In this document: positions 10,090-12,636 of the stretch, one piece after another
Layout of the letters: each line of letters opens with the position of its first letter
Position numbering within the stretch: position 1 is the stretch's first letter
Source of the DNA: Candidatus Thorarchaeota archaeon
GTDB taxonomy: Archaea; Asgardarchaeota; Thorarchaeia; Thorarchaeales; Thorarchaeaceae
Length of the DNA: 12,636 nt
NCBI GenBank assembly: GCA_016840245.1
Contig: JAEOST010000284.1
Span: forward strand, 1-12,636
Direction of reading: 5' to 3'
Program-made: the position numbers and the translations under genes
Notes under the pieces: model-generated
Databases searched by the model: none
Seen by the model: only the letters and a program-made list of their open reading frames with translations
Told to the model about the DNA's origin: nothing

Positions 10090-12636
10090 ATGACAATTCT
10101 TCGCAATCATACCCTAAGACGACTTGCAGCTTTGACTATTCTAGTGGCACTGTTAATCCCACAACCAATGATAGTATTTGGTACAACACAACAAGAACGA
10201 AGTGTATCAGGGCCACTCATTGAGCCAATCTTGGTAACCGAAGTTGGAAAGGTGTCAGGTGAAGAGATGGTCCCAATTATTCTTCACTTTCCTGAGGACA
10301 CATCATCTGATGAGAGGGCTCTATCGATATACAGTGATTCTGTTAGTGGTTTAGATATCCGCTTTGTGTTTGAAGACATGCCAATGGTCTCAGCCTACGC
10401 AACAAAGAGAAGTATCGAGCAACTTGCTAATTCCGAGTATCTAACTGCAATCAGTCTGGATAAGAAATGGTCGATTCCAGAAACATCGGTCGAGGATCTA
10501 AGTGTATCAGCTCTGGCTGAGCCAAGCTATATTCACCCTGACACATTGATGGATGTAGGTGGAATGTGGGATGAGGGATACGATGGTTCGGGGATAACTA
10601 TAGCTGTAATAGATAGTGGGGCTGACGGAACCCACCCAGATCTAGTAGGTCAAATCATAGCATTCAGAGATTTTGTTAATGGTGAGGATGACCTAAATCC
10701 AAGTAATGGTATGGATGCTCTAGATGACAATGGACACGGAACTGCCTGTTCATGGCTTGTCGCAGGTACTGGTGTCGCCAACGGTGGTAACTATACAGGG
10801 ATGGCCCCAGGTGCTGACCTCTTAGTCATCAAAGTGCTAAATGAATTTGGTGAAGGAGACGACTCAGTAATTGCTCAAGGAATCAATTACGCTGTGAACA
10901 ATGGTGCAGATGTGATCAGCCTGAGTCTCGGGGGTCAATGGAGTGATGGAGTCTTCATAGAACCATCTGCTACTGCTGCGAAGAATGCTGTAGATGCTGG
11001 AGTCACAGTAGTGATTGCAATTGGAAATTCTGGACCAGCTCCAGCTACAGTGACCTCACCAGGATATATTGAGGAAGTTATCTCAGTTGGTGCATCAGTG
11101 AGGAACCAGAGCGTAGTTACATTCAGTAGCCGGGGACCTGTTGTCAAGGATATAACAAGTCCACTCGGTAGTTTTGCAAAGCCAGATATTGTGGCACCTG
11201 GAAGGGCTGTTGTTTCTGGACGTGCTGAAGATTCTGACCTCTTCGAATATCCATATTACAATCAGCCTGAGTATGGTACATACTATACACAATGGGCAGG
11301 TACCTCAGCCTCTGCTCCTCAGATTGCTGCTCTTGCTGGACTGTTACTTGACAAACATGGAGATACTGATCCACTTGATCTGAAGGCAGCATTGATGGCG
11401 GGAGCGACAGACATTGGAGAAGACCCGATGGCACAGGGTTGGGGTCTTGCGAATGTATCCCGAGCTTCTGAACTACTAGCTGATGCGGTTCCAGAGATAA
11501 CTCTACTATCGCCCAATTCATTCCCCACACTCCCAGGTGGCTCGTCAATCCTGATTGTTGGGGATGAAAGAGACCCTCTGAACATCACCGTGATATCAAC
11601 AGTATCTGTAGGTTGGGTTGATATAGAGATGGCTGGAAATGCATCAGAGTTCATAACTATTGAAACTGATAGGACCTACATCTCAAGGGGTTACAATTAC
11701 TTCTGGATGGAGTTGGACCTCCCTGAAGATTTGTCATTCACAGAGGTCGGTTATTACATCGGGAATTTGACATTGACGTCAGGCACAGAAACAATATCTA
11801 CGATGCAATTGGAATATACCGTGACAACATTCGGTGGTCGACTACTTGTCGACCAGGCACATCATAGTATTGAGGACCCAGATGCTCCGGAGGAATACAG
11901 ATACTTTGGTCAGTATCTCATCGAGCAGGGTGTAATAATGTCTGCACATGGAGACCCCTCTGATCTTGTAGTAAACAGGATTGACATGGTTGATTTAGGA
12001 ACTGCTGAGATTCTAATGATCATGGACACAGAAACTGTGTACACTGCTTTGGAGATTAGCACAATTCATGAGTTCGTAAATGATGGCGGAACACTACTGA
12101 TTCTATCAGAGTTTTATGACTCATCTGATGGTACAGCAAGCTTTGGAATTGACACCTACAATGACATCCTTGAGCCGTTTGGAATTCAATGTGAGCGAAA
12201 TGAGCTTGGTGGTCCAATTGATGACCCAGGAGAAGCCTATGGTGTTGACTATGGTGGCTCAGTTGAAAACCACTCTTTGATGGATGGTGTGAATAACATC
12301 TTCATCTACGCTGGAAGTTCATTCAGTATCGATCCAGCAAAAGCGGAAGGTCTCTTGTGGGCAGATTCAGCAAAGGAGCATGCAATTGTTGCAGTAGCCG
12401 ATTATGGAGAAGGCAAAGTGATTGCAGTCTCCGATGGTTCCACTGTTTATGATGACATTCTGTATGATGCTATTCAAAATGAAGCTGACAATCTTCGTTT
12501 ACTAAGGAATATAGCAAATGCAATTGTACCTCAAAAACCAAGATTGTTCGAAGTCCAAATCAATATGGATGAGATTGGAGCACTAGCAAACGTTACTGCG
12601 TATGTATTCGATGACAACCTTGAGTCTGTGTCAATC
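10090..12636 (+). CDS. S8 subtilase with site-1-protease-like architecture, 3' partial
   Basis: Open from the ATG at 10090 to the window end (849 codons, no stop). A signal peptide (1-31, LRRLAALTILVALL) precedes an I9-like propeptide (about 48-128). The subtilase domain (about 155-465) is complete: Asp175 (VIDSGADGTHPD), His216 (NGHGTACS), oxyanion Asn313 (AIGNSGP), FSSRGP, KPDIVAPG and Ser406 (AGTSASAP). A beta-rich domain (about 468-580) links to a Rossmann-like domain (582-812) with LLVDQAHH (585-592), LMIMDTE (642-648), VNDGGTLLILSEFYD (663-677) and GKVIAVSDGSTVYDD (775-789). From memory, human MBTPS1 has WDQYHN, LMVDSEEEY, VDNGLSLVIFSDWYN and GRIVLYGDSNCLDD in the same order, so a site-1-protease-like relationship is inferred. 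The related GATase/DUF4350-like fold is the more cautious label. It should act outside the membrane; a C-terminal anchor would lie beyond the window. Confidence 0.9.
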   Translation, partial: MTILRNHTLRRLAALTILVALLIPQPMIVFGTTQQERSVSGPLIEPILVTEVGKVSGEEMVPIILHFPEDTSSDERALSIYSDSVSGLDIRFVFEDMPMVSAYATKRSIEQLANSEYLTAISLDKKWSIPETSVEDLSVSALAEPSYIHPDTLMDVGGMWDEGYDGSGITIAVIDSGADGTHPDLVGQIIAFRDFVNGEDDLNPSNGMDALDDNGHGTACSWLVAGTGVANGGNYTGMAPGADLLVIKVLNEFGEGDDSVIAQGINYAVNNGADVISLSLGGQWSDGVFIEPSATAAKNAVDAGVTVVIAIGNSGPAPATVTSPGYIEEVISVGASVRNQSVVTFSSRGPVVKDITSPLGSFAKPDIVAPGRAVVSGRAEDSDLFEYPYYNQPEYGTYYTQWAGTSASAPQIAALAGLLLDKHGDTDPLDLKAALMAGATDIGEDPMAQGWGLANVSRASELLADAVPEITLLSPNSFPTLPGGSSILIVGDERDPLNITVISTVSVGWVDIEMAGNASEFITIETDRTYISRGYNYFWMELDLPEDLSFTEVGYYIGNLTLTSGTETISTMQLEYTVTTFGGRLLVDQAHHSIEDPDAPEEYRYFGQYLIEQGVIMSAHGDPSDLVVNRIDMVDLGTAEILMIMDTETVYTALEISTIHEFVNDGGTLLILSEFYDSSDGTASFGIDTYNDILEPFGIQCERNELGGPIDDPGEAYGVDYGGSVENHSLMDGVNNIFIYAGSSFSIDPAKAEGLLWADSAKEHAIVAVADYGEGKVIAVSDGSTVYDDILYDAIQNEADNLRLLRNIANAIVPQKPRLFEVQINMDEIGALANVTAYVFDDNLESVSI

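Noticed and set aside
11144..11654. Minus-strand reading frames inside the second protease
   Set aside because: They overlap the catalytic Ser region of a clear subtilase on the plus strand and look like translation shadows.

Overview
The window looks archaeal, and most likely comes from an Asgard archaeon of the Thorarchaeia type. The signs are Shine-Dalgarno-led genes with archaeal TATA-like boxes, a glyoxylate reductase very close to the Pyrococcus type, and an archaeal CitG-family protein. In addition, a very large secreted S8 protease is held to the membrane by a Thr/EPTTT linker, a C-terminal helix and a short basic tail. No rRNA gene or other firm taxonomic marker is present, so the lineage is inference. 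Base composition looks even, in the mid-40s % GC by eye, and I see no mobile element, CRISPR array or tRNA.

Layout. (1) Positions 2-955, plus strand: a CitG/MdcB-family protein whose start lies before the window. It converges on a small winged-helix regulator (1052-1324, minus), with a hairpin between them. (2) The regulator is divergent from a two-gene plus-strand operon, glyoxylate reductase gyaR (1499-2491) and a nitroreductase (2484-3014), which overlap by 8 bases. The shared 174-base intergenic region holds a TATA box and a cluster of GATAC/GTATC half-sites. (3) Positions 3165-8039, minus: a 1624-residue subtilisin-like surface protease with an intrinsic-type hairpin terminator at its 3' end. 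Its 404-base upstream region contains four copies of ATGTGAT. (4) Positions 8444-9490, minus: a three-helix membrane protein with a long coiled coil. Positions 9618-9908, minus: a 96-residue protein of unknown function. They are separated by a hairpin terminator, and each has a TATA-like box inside an inverted repeat. (5) Positions 10090-12636, plus: a second S8 protease that runs off the end of the window (849 codons, no stop).

The most interesting item is this last gene. It has a signal peptide, an I9-like propeptide, a complete Asp/His/Asn/Ser subtilase domain, a beta-rich linker domain and a Rossmann-like domain. The order and short motifs of these parts match what I remember of eukaryotic site-1 protease (MBTPS1/SKI-1). 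If that holds, it is an archaeal relative of the Golgi protease that starts regulated intramembrane proteolysis.

The gyaR-nitroreductase pair looks like a small redox operon that may be controlled by the divergent winged-helix protein. The two proteases probably act outside the cell membrane. Nothing in the sequence shows a direct functional link between them.
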